NCBI GenBank assembly: GCA_947632025.1
Contig: CANRNN010000010.1
Coordinates: 1-60,678 of the forward strand
DNA length: 60,678 bases
Direction of reading: 5' to 3'
From: an uncultured Clostridia bacterium
GTDB lineage: Bacteria > Bacillota > Clostridia > Oscillospirales > Ruminococcaceae
The notes beneath the pieces were generated by a model. The model did no database searches, was not told the origin of the DNA, and saw only the letters and a program-made list of their open reading frames with translations. Positions 46,371 through 54,273 of this stretch are shown here, in pieces. Each line of letters starts with the position of its first letter. The stretch's first letter is position 1. Position numbers and translations under genes: made by a program.

Positions 46371-47465
46371 TTATTCGACAAGCGGAATTTGCTGTGTTAT
46401 GCAGTGGATATTTCCGCCGCCGATAAGAATATCACGGGCAGGGACGGGGACGATTTTCCGCGTGGGGAAAAGGTTTGTGAGCAGTTCAACTGCTTTTTCG
46501 TCGTTCGGATCATCAAAAATCGGCATAACAACGGCATTATTTGCGATATAGAAATTGACGTAGCTTGCGGCTAATCTCTCGCCGGCTGTTCTTGTCGGCT
46601 TGAAATCCATGGTGTCAAGTCCCTCACAGTCCTTTTCGGTAACAAGAACGGGAGCGGGACAATGGAGTTTGTGAATCTTGAACGGTCTGCCCTTGGCGTC
46701 CGTGGACTGAGAAAGAATCTCAAAACAACGCTGAGATGGCTTGTACTGCGGGTCGGAGGGATCGTCTGTCCACGCGAGGACGACTTCGGCAGGCGCTGTG
46801 AACGTACAGATGTTGTCGACGTGTTCGTTCGTTTCATCGCCGAAAATGCCGTTTTCAAGCCAGATGACTTTATTTACATTCAAGTACTCGCAAAGAAAAT
46901 TCTCAATTTCCACTTTAGTGAGGTCGGGATTCCTTCCCTTGCTCAACAGACAGGCTTCGGTCGTGATACAGGTCCCTTCGCCGTCGACGTGAACGGAGCC
47001 GCCCTCAAGTATAAAACTGCTCAGGTCGTACATATCAATGTCGTACAGGTCGCACAGTTTTCTTGCCATTTTGTCGTCGAGATCCCACGGGAAATAAAGT
47101 CCGTCGACAAGTCCGCCCCAGGCGTTGAAGCCCCAGTTTATTCCGCGGAGCTCCTTGCCGTTTGTGACGAATGTCGGCGCGTAATCGCGCGCCCAGCAGT
47201 CGTTTGAGGACATTTCCACAACACGGACGCGTTCGGGAAGCATACGGCGGGCGTTTTCATACTGTTTGGCAGAGGCGCAGACCGTGAGCTTTTCGCTTTC
47301 GGAGATGGCTTCGGCGACTTTGACGAACGCTTTTCTGGCGGCGTAAGCGCCGTATGTCCAACTGTCGGCGCGCTCCGGAAAAATCATTATACAGCCGTAA
47401 TGCGGCGAAAATTCCGCAGGCATATAAAAGCCGTCTTTTTTTGGCGTGGAGCTTATAATTTTCAT
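46371..47465 (-). CDS. aguA: agmatine deiminase
   Basis: 364 residues from the ATG at 47465 (GAGGT upstream; an in-frame TTG at 47477 overlaps that site). Catalytic Cys355 lies in GGGNIHCITQQIP; other family marks are NDCWARDYAPTF, LEGGSVHVDGEGT and NEHVDNICTF. It hydrolyses agmatine to N-carbamoylputrescine and ammonia. It precedes aguB, giving a two-step putrescine route. No agmatine importer or arginine decarboxylase is visible nearby. Confidence 0.96.
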   Translation of the reverse strand: MKIISSTPKKDGFYMPAEFSPHYGCIMIFPERADSWTYGAYAARKAFVKVAEAISESEKLTVCASAKQYENARRMLPERVRVVEMSSNDCWARDYAPTFVTNGKELRGINWGFNAWGGLVDGLYFPWDLDDKMARKLCDLYDIDMYDLSSFILEGGSVHVDGEGTCITTEACLLSKGRNPDLTKVEIENFLCEYLNVNKVIWLENGIFGDETNEHVDNICTFTAPAEVVLAWTDDPSDPQYKPSQRCFEILSQSTDAKGRPFKIHKLHCPAPVLVTEKDCEGLDTMDFKPTRTAGERLAASYVNFYIANNAVVMPIFDDPNDEKAVELLTNLFPTRKIVPVPARDILIGGGNIHCITQQIPLVE

Positions 47466-47604
47466 CTTAAACCTCAACTACGTTTACAATCTTACAATAT
47501 TCTTATTATAACATATTTTTCGTCAAATGAAAATTGTTAAAATTGCACAAATTTTTATTGAACATCTTTCTTATATTTGTGTAGAAATATTTGTCGGAAT
47601 ATGT

Positions 47605-47610
47605 TATAAT
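47605..47610 (+). promoter_or_regulatory. extended -10 promoter of the DUF4190-like gene
   Basis: TGTTATAAT (TGn-TATAAT, -10 at 47605-47610) without a recognisable -35 box. Confidence 0.5.
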
Positions 47611-47646
47611 TAAAGTAAAGTAATATTGGAATTTTGGAGGTATTTT

Positions 47647-47940
47647 ATGTCTGAAAACACTGTAAAGACGTTGTCTATTGTGGGGCTTGTGACGGGAATA
47701 ATAAGCGTGGTGCTGGCGTTTATACCGTTTGCGGTCTACTTTGGGATCGCGTGCGGAATCGCGGCTATTGTCACGTCCGCTATCGCGCTGAACGGCATAG
47801 CAAAGGGCGCTCCCGTTTCTAAAGGTCTGGCTGTAGGGGGACTGGTGCTCGGAATTGTCGGATTCCTTATAAGCGTGCCTATGTGCATTTGCACTGTTGT
47901 TTGTCAGGGAATAATGGCAAATCCCGAAGTGCTCGGCTGA
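47647..47940 (+). CDS. small DUF4190-like membrane protein
   Basis: 97 residues from the ATG at 47647 (GGAGG 7 bases upstream). Two or three hydrophobic helices: IVGLVTGIISVVLAFIPFAV, GIACGIAAIVTSAIALNGIA and LAVGGLVLGIVGFLISVPMC. Gly-rich helices around an Ala-Lys-Gly loop are typical of DUF4190 proteins, whose function is unknown. Related to the next gene. Confidence 0.75.
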   Translation: MSENTVKTLSIVGLVTGIISVVLAFIPFAVYFGIACGIAAIVTSAIALNGIAKGAPVSKGLAVGGLVLGIVGFLISVPMCICTVVCQGIMANPEVLG

Positions 47941-48090
47941 TAGGCGTCTGTTTGGGAATTTCGCCGATTTTGATTTGAAAGGCGAGCGGTGCTTTTTTAA
48001 CAGGCTTTTGACTTCCGACGGAATTCGGTTTTTGTTGAAAATGCACAAAATTTGTTTTTTCTGTTCAAAAATATTTGGCGGGTGAACTGA

Positions 48091-48119
48091 TTGACATTAA
48101 AACTGTAATATGGTATAAT
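48091..48119 (+). promoter_or_regulatory. promoter of the second DUF4190-like gene
   Basis: TTGACA (48091-48096), 17 bp ending TGG, TATAAT (48114-48119). Confidence 0.8.
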
Positions 48120-48176
48120 ATTATTGCACGAAATAAAAGGCTTGTGCGGTAATAAATATTTTGGAGGATCTGAGAA

Positions 48177-48419
48177 ATGACTAACAAGACATTGGCGATA
48201 GTTGGTTTTGTACTTAGCTTTTTCACCACGATACCCGGTCTTATCGTAAGTATCATTGCGCTTAAAAAGATGAACGACGCGGGCGAAACCGACGGTAAGG
48301 GCTTTGCGATCGCAGGTATGGTTATCGGTATCGTTACAACTGCTATTGCTCTGCTTTCTATTGGATGCACTGCTTGCGCTATCTGTGCTGCGGGTGCTGC
48401 GGGCGGATTTAACAGCTGA
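48177..48419 (+). CDS. small DUF4190-like membrane protein
   Basis: 80 residues with two hydrophobic helices (LAIVGFVLSFFTTIPGLIVS and FAIAGMVIGIVTTAIALLSI) around a short polar loop, then a Cys-Ala-rich end (CTACAICAAGAAGG). GGAGG precedes the ATG. It is a paralogue of the gene at 47647 by layout, with its own promoter and terminator. Confidence 0.75.
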   Translation: MTNKTLAIVGFVLSFFTTIPGLIVSIIALKKMNDAGETDGKGFAIAGMVIGIVTTAIALLSIGCTACAICAAGAAGGFNS

Positions 48420-48439
48420 TTTGTTTTGCGCCACATTAA

Positions 48440-48466
48440 GACCCCGTCGAGAGGCGGGGTTTTTGT
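48440..48466 (+). terminator. terminator after the second DUF4190-like gene
   Basis: ACCCCG (48441-48446) and CGGGGT (48455-48460), followed by TTTTT. Confidence 0.8.
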
Positions 48467-48518
48467 GTATTTATTTTTTAGCGCTTGTAATATTTTCGGT
48501 TAAAATTACGGAGGGTCT

Positions 48519-49316
48519 ATGTTTTCGGGATTTCAGGTCGGTCCTGTGTTTATCGGGACGTATGGAATTTGCGCACTGGTGGGGATTTTCACGGCGTGTC
48601 CGCTGGCTATACATCTTTACAAAAAACGAACGGGGAACGATATTCCGCTTATCATTATGTTTTTGTTCGCGGCGTTGGGAGTTTTTTTCGGAATGCATCT
48701 GCTTTTCGGGCTGACGAATGTCGCATACTGGAAGCTGCTTTTTAATGCCGGGAGTTTTAAGCAGTGGATAGAGCGTTTCGCGGCGATCTTCGGAGGTTCG
48801 GTGTTTTACGGGGGACTTATCGGCGGACTTATCGCGGGGGGTATTTCCATAAAAGTTCAGAAGCTGCCTGCGGGTACGGCTGCGGACTGCGGGGCGGTGG
48901 CTATACCGCTGTTTCACGGATTCGCGAGGATAGGGTGCTTTTTCGGCGGGTGCTGCTATGGGGTGGAATGGGAACATGGGATCACATTCCACAATTCGGT
49001 GGTAGAGAGCGCAAACGGCGTGCCACGCGTTCCGATACAGCTTTTTGAGGCGGGATTTGAATTTCTGCTGTTCGGGCTGATTTTCCTGTTGTTTTCAAGG
49101 AATAAATTTTCGGGAAAGCTGCTTGCGGTATATCTGACTGTTTATCCTGTCGGGAGGTTCATTCTGGAATTCTGGAGAGGGGACGAGTACAGGGGACATC
49201 TGCTGGGACTTTCGACCTCGCAGTTTATAAGCGTCATCTTGTTTTTCGGGAGCATTGTATATCTTATTTTCAATAAATTCCGTCAAAAAAGGCAAAGCGG
49301 GGAAATTCCGAGATAA
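48519..49316 (+). CDS. lgt: prolipoprotein diacylglyceryl transferase family protein
   Basis: 265 residues, polytopic, with about seven membrane helices. The Lgt signature appears as HGFARIGCFFGGCCYG, the Cys-rich Clostridia variant of GRIGNFxNxE, and YPVGRFILEFWRGDEYRG gives the C-terminal Arg/Glu block. It moves diacylglycerol from phosphatidylglycerol to the lipobox Cys of lipoproteins. ACGGAGGG precedes the ATG. Two lipoprotein genes lie next to it, convergent. It may be one of several lgt-like copies, so the housekeeping role is not certain. Confidence 0.9.
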   Translation: MFSGFQVGPVFIGTYGICALVGIFTACPLAIHLYKKRTGNDIPLIIMFLFAALGVFFGMHLLFGLTNVAYWKLLFNAGSFKQWIERFAAIFGGSVFYGGLIGGLIAGGISIKVQKLPAGTAADCGAVAIPLFHGFARIGCFFGGCCYGVEWEHGITFHNSVVESANGVPRVPIQLFEAGFEFLLFGLIFLLFSRNKFSGKLLAVYLTVYPVGRFILEFWRGDEYRGHLLGLSTSQFISVILFFGSIVYLIFNKFRQKRQSGEIPR

Positions 49317-49320
49317 AAAT

Positions 49321-49352
49321 AAAGGGAGCGTTTAAGCTCCCTTTGATTTTTT
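49321..49352. terminator. bidirectional terminator between lgt and the lipoprotein gene
   Basis: AAAGGGAGC (49321-49329) pairs with GCTCCCTTT (49336-49344); T-rich tails on both strands. Confidence 0.85.
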
Positions 49353-49363
49353 TTAGAAATACT

Positions 49364-50062
49364 TTACTTGACCGATTTCTGTATCTCGTTTCCGTCGGGA
49401 TTGACGATAACATAGAAGTAACCGTCGTCGGTTGTGCTGTAGACCGTACCCGCGACAGATTCCTCAAACGAGGGATAAGCCAGCGCGTTGGGGTCGGTTT
49501 TGATATAATTGTAATATGCTTCGACAGATGCCTTTGCTTCGTCGGTTTTGCCGTCCGCAGGCTGTGCGACTACGACCTTGTAGAGGTTCGCGCTCATTAT
49601 GGTCGTAGCGAGGCAGTAGTCATTGAAAACAGAAACATCGAGGTTCGGGAAAATCCAACCAAGCGAATCGGGGTCAACCGAATCCCCGTACATAAGCTCC
49701 ATAGGCGCCCAGTTGCCTGTGTTGAGTATTTCCTTCATAATGTCGCCGGCGCGGGTGTCAGGGTACTCGTAGCCTGTCGTATCGGTGACGTCGATAGCGG
49801 GTCTGCCGCCTGAAGGCGAAGAAGTGTTATCGGTAGACTGTGCGGAGCTTGTTTCCGGGTCAGACTCGACTGAAGATCCGGTATCTGCGGAGCTTTCCGA
49901 ACTTTCAGACGAGCTTGCGGAGCTTTCGTTTGAAGATGCTTCGGAACTGCTTGTCTGAGAGCTGCTTTCAGAGCCGGCGGAATCTGTGGATTCGTTGTTG
50001 CAGGCTGTAAGGCTTGCGGTGAGTATTGCCGCTGCGACAGCTGCCGAGAGAAATTTTTTCAT
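49364..50062 (-). CDS. DUF4358-like lipoprotein with Ser-rich linker
   Basis: 232 residues. Lipobox LTAC with Cys21 after a hydrophobic signal, then about 70 residues rich in Ser, Glu and Asp (a surface linker), then a folded domain of some 140 residues with SANLYKVVVAQPA and YFYVIVNPDG. This architecture matches DUF4358 lipoproteins of Clostridia; the function is unknown. AAAGGAC precedes the ATG. Confidence 0.75.
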   Translation of the reverse strand: MKKFLSAAVAAAILTASLTACNNESTDSAGSESSSQTSSSEASSNESSASSSESSESSADTGSSVESDPETSSAQSTDNTSSPSGGRPAIDVTDTTGYEYPDTRAGDIMKEILNTGNWAPMELMYGDSVDPDSLGWIFPNLDVSVFNDYCLATTIMSANLYKVVVAQPADGKTDEAKASVEAYYNYIKTDPNALAYPSFEESVAGTVYSTTDDGYFYVIVNPDGNEIQKSVK

Positions 50063-50132
50063 TGATATTGTCCTTTCATAACTTGAATGTCCGCGCCTTT
50101 GCGCTTTAATTTACGATTTACCGAACCAAAGT

Positions 50133-50387
50133 TTAATCCTTGGATTCGGTTGAATTTGTTTCCGTATCGGAACTTATATCCGAATCGGAGGAGCTGTCCG
50201 AAGCAGAATTTGTTTCGGAACTGTTATTATCAACGGGCTCGGAATCCGAGGCATTGCCGCCCATATTGCTTGAGCTGTTAAATTCCTCAGCGCCCTGATG
50301 ATACATATCGTCGCCCGCGTTGTTTGCGCAGGCGGTAAGAGTTGCCGCTATGGCTGCCAGAGCCGCGGCGAAGATGAGTTTTTTCAT
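50133..50387 (-). CDS. small Ser/Asp-rich lipoprotein
   Basis: 84 residues. Signal peptide with lipobox LTAC (Cys20), then a low-complexity tail of Ser, Asp, Glu, Thr and Asn with no folded domain. It resembles the linker of the next lipoprotein gene, 70 bases downstream, without the C-terminal domain, so it may be a truncated duplicate. GGAAGGGAAAA precedes the ATG. Both are probably co-transcribed. Confidence 0.7.
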   Translation of the reverse strand: MKKLIFAAALAAIAATLTACANNAGDDMYHQGAEEFNSSSNMGGNASDSEPVDNNSSETNSASDSSSDSDISSDTETNSTESKD

Positions 50388-50495
50388 AGTTTTCCCTTCC
50401 TTTCCGCTTTTTCAAGCATTAAATATTTTGCCCTGAATTAAAATTTAATTCATAGAAAATTGTACCTGAAAAAAGGGCGTAAAAGGACAGAGAAA

Positions 50496-50528
50496 AGCCG
50501 CGGCGCATCGAAATGAAGCGACACGGCT
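50496..50528 (-). terminator. possible terminator of the zinc-ribbon gene
   Basis: On the minus strand AGCCG and CGGCT close an imperfect, bulged stem followed by TTTT, 120 bases after the zinc-ribbon stop. The rest of 50388-50648 shows no gene. Confidence 0.35.
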
Positions 50529-50648
50529 GTAATCTGCTTTTTGCTTACAAACCAAACTATAGGGTGTGCCGTTGCTATATAACAGGTATCCCATGTACAA
50601 TTCGGTGAAAACGAAGCTGATTAACGAAGAATTTTACACCTTTGGCGA

Positions 50649-50927
50649 TCAGTTTTCGCCTCTCTGCTTTGCGAAGCACTCGGAGCAGTAGACAGGCTTG
50701 TCGCCCTTCGGCTCGAAGGGAACTCTTGCGACTCCCCCGCACATAGCGCAGGTTGCCTCGAAGAACTGTCTTGTGCCTCTGCCTGCGGATTTCTTGGCGT
50801 CGCGGCAAGCCTTGCATCTCTGCGGCTCGTTCTCGAAGCCTTTCTCAGCGTAGAACTCCTGCTCACCTGCGGTGAATACGAAATCTGCGCCGCAATCCTT
50901 GCATTTTAATGTCTTGTCAGTGTACAT
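50649..50927 (-). CDS. double zinc-ribbon protein
   Basis: 92 residues. Two Cys4 sites: Cys9/Cys12 with Cys38/Cys41, and Cys60/Cys63 with Cys81/Cys84. The first block (LKCKDCGADFVFTAGEQEFY...PQRCKACR) and the second (CAMCGGVARVPFEPKGDKPVYCSECF) match the widespread CxxC zinc-binding family of unknown function, which often carries just these two units. AAGGGG precedes the ATG. Confidence 0.88.
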   Translation of the reverse strand: MYTDKTLKCKDCGADFVFTAGEQEFYAEKGFENEPQRCKACRDAKKSAGRGTRQFFEATCAMCGGVARVPFEPKGDKPVYCSECFAKQRGEN

Positions 50928-50993
50928 AAGTAATACCCCTTAAAATTTAGATTTGTTCCCTTATCGGGTTTGCACCGATTTCGGGCGTATATA

Positions 50994-51011
50994 TAAAACC
51001 GCTTTAGCGGA
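50994..51011. terminator. short hairpin after the sigma factor gene
   Basis: CCGC-TTTA-GCGG directly beyond the sigma factor stop, with TTTTATATA on the minus strand: a weak terminator, so the zinc-ribbon gene may receive read-through. Confidence 0.5.
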
Positions 51012-51012
51012 T

Positions 51013-51570
51013 TTATTTCTCGTTATAGAAACGGCGGAGTTTTGTTCTTGCTCTTGAAAGGGCGTTATCCACGGTTTTCTCGCCGACTCCGAGTTTTTGT
51101 GCTGTTTCCTTATATGACAATCCCATTGCCGCGGCTTGGATACATTTGCGTTCAAGCTCTGTAAGCTCCGAATTAAGTATTTCGAGTACGGTTTTGACCT
51201 CTTCGCGCTCGAAGAACTGTTCTTCGGGGGTAGGCGTAGGATCGGGGATAGTCCTGAGTGTTTCCTCTGACCGGTCGGAGATCTCTGAAGCTCTTCTTCG
51301 GGAACGTTTTACGGTATTTTTCATTCTGTTGGAAATACTTACCGAAACGTATGCCGAAAACTCTCCGAGGTTTATGTCATATCCCTTGACGCAATCGAGC
51401 AGCGCGTCCATTCCGTCGGAAACGAGGTCCTCGTAATCGGCGCCGGTTTTGAATTTTCCTGCCAATGCAAGTACTGTTTTGGTATAGCGAGAAACGATCT
51501 CTCCGACTGCTGCGCCGTCGTTTTGGCATAGGCGGAACAATTCTTTATCGTTCATTGAGGAATAATCCAT
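51013..51570 (-). CDS. SigH-like sigma-70 family factor
   Basis: 185 residues. Region 2 (TGADYEDLVSDGMDALLDCV, then EFSAYVSVSISNRMKN) and region 4 (LTELERKCIQAAAMGLSYKETAQKLGVGEKTVDNALSRAR) are both present, with no region 3: the SigH/ECF-like size. Start at the ATG 51570; an ATG at 51555 lacks a ribosome site. Its leader of about 180 nt is dominated by a GCAGG-rich repeat. It could be sigma-H of the sporulation pathway or a related alternative factor; sequence alone does not settle this. Confidence 0.85.
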   Translation of the reverse strand: MDYSSMNDKELFRLCQNDGAAVGEIVSRYTKTVLALAGKFKTGADYEDLVSDGMDALLDCVKGYDINLGEFSAYVSVSISNRMKNTVKRSRRRASEISDRSEETLRTIPDPTPTPEEQFFEREEVKTVLEILNSELTELERKCIQAAAMGLSYKETAQKLGVGEKTVDNALSRARTKLRRFYNEK

Positions 51571-51572
51571 AA

Positions 51573-51704
51573 TGCTACCCCTGCTGCTACTTGCTATCCC
51601 TGCTGCCCTGCCGCACCTGCTACCACTGTTGCCTTTGCCGCACCTGTTGCCTTACTGCCCTGCCGCGCCTGCTACCCTGCTGCCCTGCTGCCCTGCTCAA
51701 TACT
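51573..51704 (-). repeat. GCAGG-rich imperfect minisatellite in the sigma factor leader
   Basis: About 130 bases built from variants of CTGCCCTG, CTGCTACC and CTGTTGCC on the plus strand (GCAGGGCAGCAGG on the minus strand), with a period near 7-8. It fills the leader between promoter and start codon. The plus-strand Leu/Pro-rich reading frame across it is a by-product. Confidence 0.85.
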
Positions 51705-51758
51705 CCTCTCAATTCTCTACTTACATACCTACCGGATTTAACACCTTCGGCAAATTGT

Positions 51759-51787
51759 ATTATACCATATTTAAAGCGATTTGTCAA
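51759..51787 (-). promoter_or_regulatory. promoter of the sigma factor gene
   Basis: Minus strand TTGACA (51782-51787), 17 bp ending TGG, TATAAT (51759-51764). Confidence 0.85.
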
Positions 51788-51846
51788 GGATAAAATAAAA
51801 TTTTAAGCAATAAATTGTTATTTTTTTCACAATAACTACATTTTCA

Positions 51847-51869
51847 ACAAAAATCAGCTGATTTTTTGT
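51847..51869 (-). terminator. possible terminator after the fumarase beta gene
   Basis: The palindrome AAAAATCAGCTGATTTTTT forms a short AT-rich stem with a T run, about 45 bases after the stop. Confidence 0.45.
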
Positions 51870-51912
51870 GAAACATCACTAAAATTTTTCACCACGAAAG
51901 ATTATCTGAGCA

Positions 51913-52464
51913 TTAACTTATTTTGAAATACTTTGCTCTTCCGGATTTGAAAATATTCCCGCCGTGAGAATCTATCGCGACGATGAGCGGAAACTTCTCA
52001 AAATGTAAACGTTTGACGCTTTCGCAGCCCAGATCCTCGAAAGCTATGACTTCACATTCGGTGATACATTTTGCCGCGAGTGCGCCTGCTCCGCCGACCG
52101 CGCAGAAATAGACAGCGCCGTTGCGGACGATAGCGTCACAGACCGCTTCTGAACGCTCTCCTTTTCCTATCATAGCGGATAATCCGAGGTCGAGCATTTT
52201 CGGGGAATAGACGTCCATTCTTCCCGATGTAGTCGGACCGCAGGAGCCGATTGCCATGCCTTCCTTTGCCGCCGTGGGACCGGCGTAGTATATTGCCGCG
52301 CCTTCGAGTGAATAGGGGAGGGGTTCGCCGTTTTTGAGCAGCGCCATAATGCGTTTATGCGCCGCGTCACGGGAAGTATAGACGGTTCCGGAAAGGAGGA
52401 CTTTTTCTCCTGCCGTAAGGGTTTTGGCTTTCTCACGAAGCTCCGAAGTATTCAATTCTGTCAT
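51913..52464 (-). CDS. class I fumarase / tartrate dehydratase beta subunit
   Basis: 183 residues. Fe-S hydro-lyase beta-type: LLSGTVYTSRDAAHKRIMALL, IYYAGPTAAKEGMAIGSCGPTTSGRMD and AVGGAGALAAKCI match the FumA C-terminal / TtdB family. It normally pairs with an alpha subunit carrying the 4Fe-4S cluster, usually encoded next door. Here the upstream neighbour is a DivIVA-like gene and the downstream one a sigma factor, so the alpha gene must be elsewhere. Fumarate-malate or tartrate as substrate is not decided. Confidence 0.9.
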   Translation of the reverse strand: MTELNTSELREKAKTLTAGEKVLLSGTVYTSRDAAHKRIMALLKNGEPLPYSLEGAAIYYAGPTAAKEGMAIGSCGPTTSGRMDVYSPKMLDLGLSAMIGKGERSEAVCDAIVRNGAVYFCAVGGAGALAAKCITECEVIAFEDLGCESVKRLHFEKFPLIVAIDSHGGNIFKSGRAKYFKIS

Positions 52465-52489
52465 AAAATCCTCCGATATTACAAATCGT

Positions 52490-52521
52490 AGACGCGCCTT
52501 CCGATGATAAAAGGCGCGTCT
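52490..52521 (-). terminator. strong hairpin between the DivIVA-like and fumarase beta genes
   Basis: AGACGCGCCTT (52490-52500) and AAGGCGCGTCT (52511-52521) form a perfect 11-bp stem with a 10-base loop directly after the DivIVA-like stop. There is no T run, so it may be a processing or stability element rather than a terminator. Confidence 0.6.
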
Positions 52522-52538
52522 GAATGTAAGATCTTAAA

Positions 52539-53993
52539 TCAGAAACTGCCAAAAAGATCCGCCGACATATCGTCGTCGGAGGTATCAGACGATGAGTCAT
52601 CGCCGAAATTCCAGATAGCGGAATCGTCCGCGTCGGGAACTTTTCTGTCGTCGTCCGCGGGTATTGCATTCGACTCTGTATTCTCTCTGTCGGAAGAGGA
52701 GGGAACGTTCTGCTCCATGGCGTTGAGCTGCGCCTGAAGGTCTGCCCACGGATTGGAATTATCGAAAGAATTATTTTCCGGTTCGGGTGAGCCGAGGTCG
52801 AGATCGGCTGAACCGCCCGCGCTTTCGAGAGCAGCGCCCATTTGTCCGAGGAGTGCGTTCATAGCGTCTATTCCGTCGTCGACACTTCCGGAATCCATGC
52901 TGCCCATATCCATACTATCCATACTGAAATCGCCCATTCCGTCGGAGGGACGAACGGCGTGTTTATCGTTTTCGCGGGCAACGGCGCTTGCGAGGTCCTC
53001 GCCCATATCGGCTGTGATAGCGCTGCTCGGAACGGTCTGGGAGATAAGCTCCATATCGAAGCCGTCGAGCATTTCAGCGCCTTTGGGTTTTTCGTCGAAC
53101 GGCTCGACTTCGGACACGCCCGATTCTTCCTCGGCGGACTTTCCGACGTCGGAGAGATCAAAGCCGTCTATGACTTCATGCATGGGCTTTTGCGGGTCGA
53201 GCGGCTTTATATCGGCTTCCTCGCCGAACACGTTCATATCCGCATCGTCGTCGCCCATATCTGACGAGAAGATATCGTCTATTGAATTCATATTGCCTGA
53301 AGCGCGGGTCGGAGCGGGACTTGGAGCTGCGGCAGGAGCGGGTGCGGGCTTTGCCTTGGGGATCTCTGCCTGCGGCGCGGAATATGCCGAGAAGTCGGGT
53401 ATTTCGATATTTGCGCCTGCTGTTTCGCCGAGGAGCCTTTCGGCTTTCTCGCTGAGGACTTTCATTCCCGAACCTACTGTATCCATAAATGAGCGGAGCG
53501 CTCGGATAAACTCCTTATTATTAGCGGAGGACGCGCCGCCTGCGCTTCCTGCGCCGGAAATTATCTCGTGAGCTGTTTTCTTTGCTTTATCGACTATTTC
53601 GCGGGCTTCGGCGTTAGCTTTTTCGATGATGGCGACCGCCTGTTTTTCGGATTCGGCGGTGGAGGCTCCTGCTTTAGCCGCGGAGGTCTGGGCGGAGTTT
53701 TTCAATTTTCTTTTAAGGTCGTCCACCTGATTCTGAAGGTCCTCGGCGTTGCGGCGTTCTGTACGCACCTGTGCTTCGAACTCGGCGATTTTTTCCTCAC
53801 ATTCTTTTTTGACAGCCTGTATTTTGCTGTCGGCTTCCTCTGCGGCTTTTACGGCGGCGCGAGTTTTCTCCTCGTTCTGCTTTTTTTCCGCTTCGATCTC
53901 GTTCATTTTTTTTCTGAGATTACCTATGTACTCATTGACCTCGCCTTTATCGAAGCCCATAGGTCTGGTACTGAATCCGCCTTCGCCTGCCAT
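52539..53993 (-). CDS. DivIVA-like coiled-coil protein with acidic C-terminal tail
   Basis: 484 residues. The start (STRPMGFDKGEVNEYIGNLR) has the DivIVA-domain look, followed by a coiled coil to about residue 150, a middle part with an Ala/Pro linker (PKAPAPAPAAAPSPAPT), and a long Asp/Glu/Ser-rich tail ending DDDMSADLFGSF. The short motif Asp-Ile/Leu-Phe-(Ser/Gly)-Ser recurs (DDIFSSD, ADLFGSF). DivIVA-type proteins bind curved membrane and organise septum or pole proteins. The tail may bind partner proteins, by inference. No cell division genes adjoin it. Confidence 0.7.
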   Translation of the reverse strand: MAGEGGFSTRPMGFDKGEVNEYIGNLRKKMNEIEAEKKQNEEKTRAAVKAAEEADSKIQAVKKECEEKIAEFEAQVRTERRNAEDLQNQVDDLKRKLKNSAQTSAAKAGASTAESEKQAVAIIEKANAEAREIVDKAKKTAHEIISGAGSAGGASSANNKEFIRALRSFMDTVGSGMKVLSEKAERLLGETAGANIEIPDFSAYSAPQAEIPKAKPAPAPAAAPSPAPTRASGNMNSIDDIFSSDMGDDDADMNVFGEEADIKPLDPQKPMHEVIDGFDLSDVGKSAEEESGVSEVEPFDEKPKGAEMLDGFDMELISQTVPSSAITADMGEDLASAVARENDKHAVRPSDGMGDFSMDSMDMGSMDSGSVDDGIDAMNALLGQMGAALESAGGSADLDLGSPEPENNSFDNSNPWADLQAQLNAMEQNVPSSSDRENTESNAIPADDDRKVPDADDSAIWNFGDDSSSDTSDDDMSADLFGSF

Positions 53994-54054
53994 ATTATGA
54001 ATTCTCCCCTCAATAACTGATTCCGCGAAACGCGGTTAAAAACTTTATACTTTA

Positions 54055-54083
54055 ATTATAACACAGTTTTTTCAAATATACAA
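54055..54083 (-). promoter_or_regulatory. promoter of the DivIVA-like gene
   Basis: Minus strand TTGTAT (54078-54083), 17 bp ending TGT, TATAAT (54055-54060). Confidence 0.7.
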
Positions 54084-54215
54084 GTGTTTTAGCAAATTTT
54101 ATAAATATGTATATTTTGGCACTTCTTTTTTGTGGATTTTTACCAAAAAATCTGATTTTAATTTGTTATGTTCGTAGATTTTGGGGCTAAAAACGGAAAA
54201 TGGGTGTTAAAAAGG

Positions 54216-54244
54216 TTGTTTTTTTCGGCAAAATAGGGTATAAT
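54216..54244 (+). promoter_or_regulatory. ireB promoter
   Basis: TTGTTT (54216-54221), 17 bp, TATAAT (54239-54244). Confidence 0.65.
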
Positions 54245-54273
54245 CAAAATAGAGATAAAATCATTGAACGGAG

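Noticed and set aside
51572-51806. Plus-strand Leu/Pro/Ala-rich small proteins
   Set aside because: They are translations of the repeat in the sigma factor leader, without a ribosome site or promoter on that strand.
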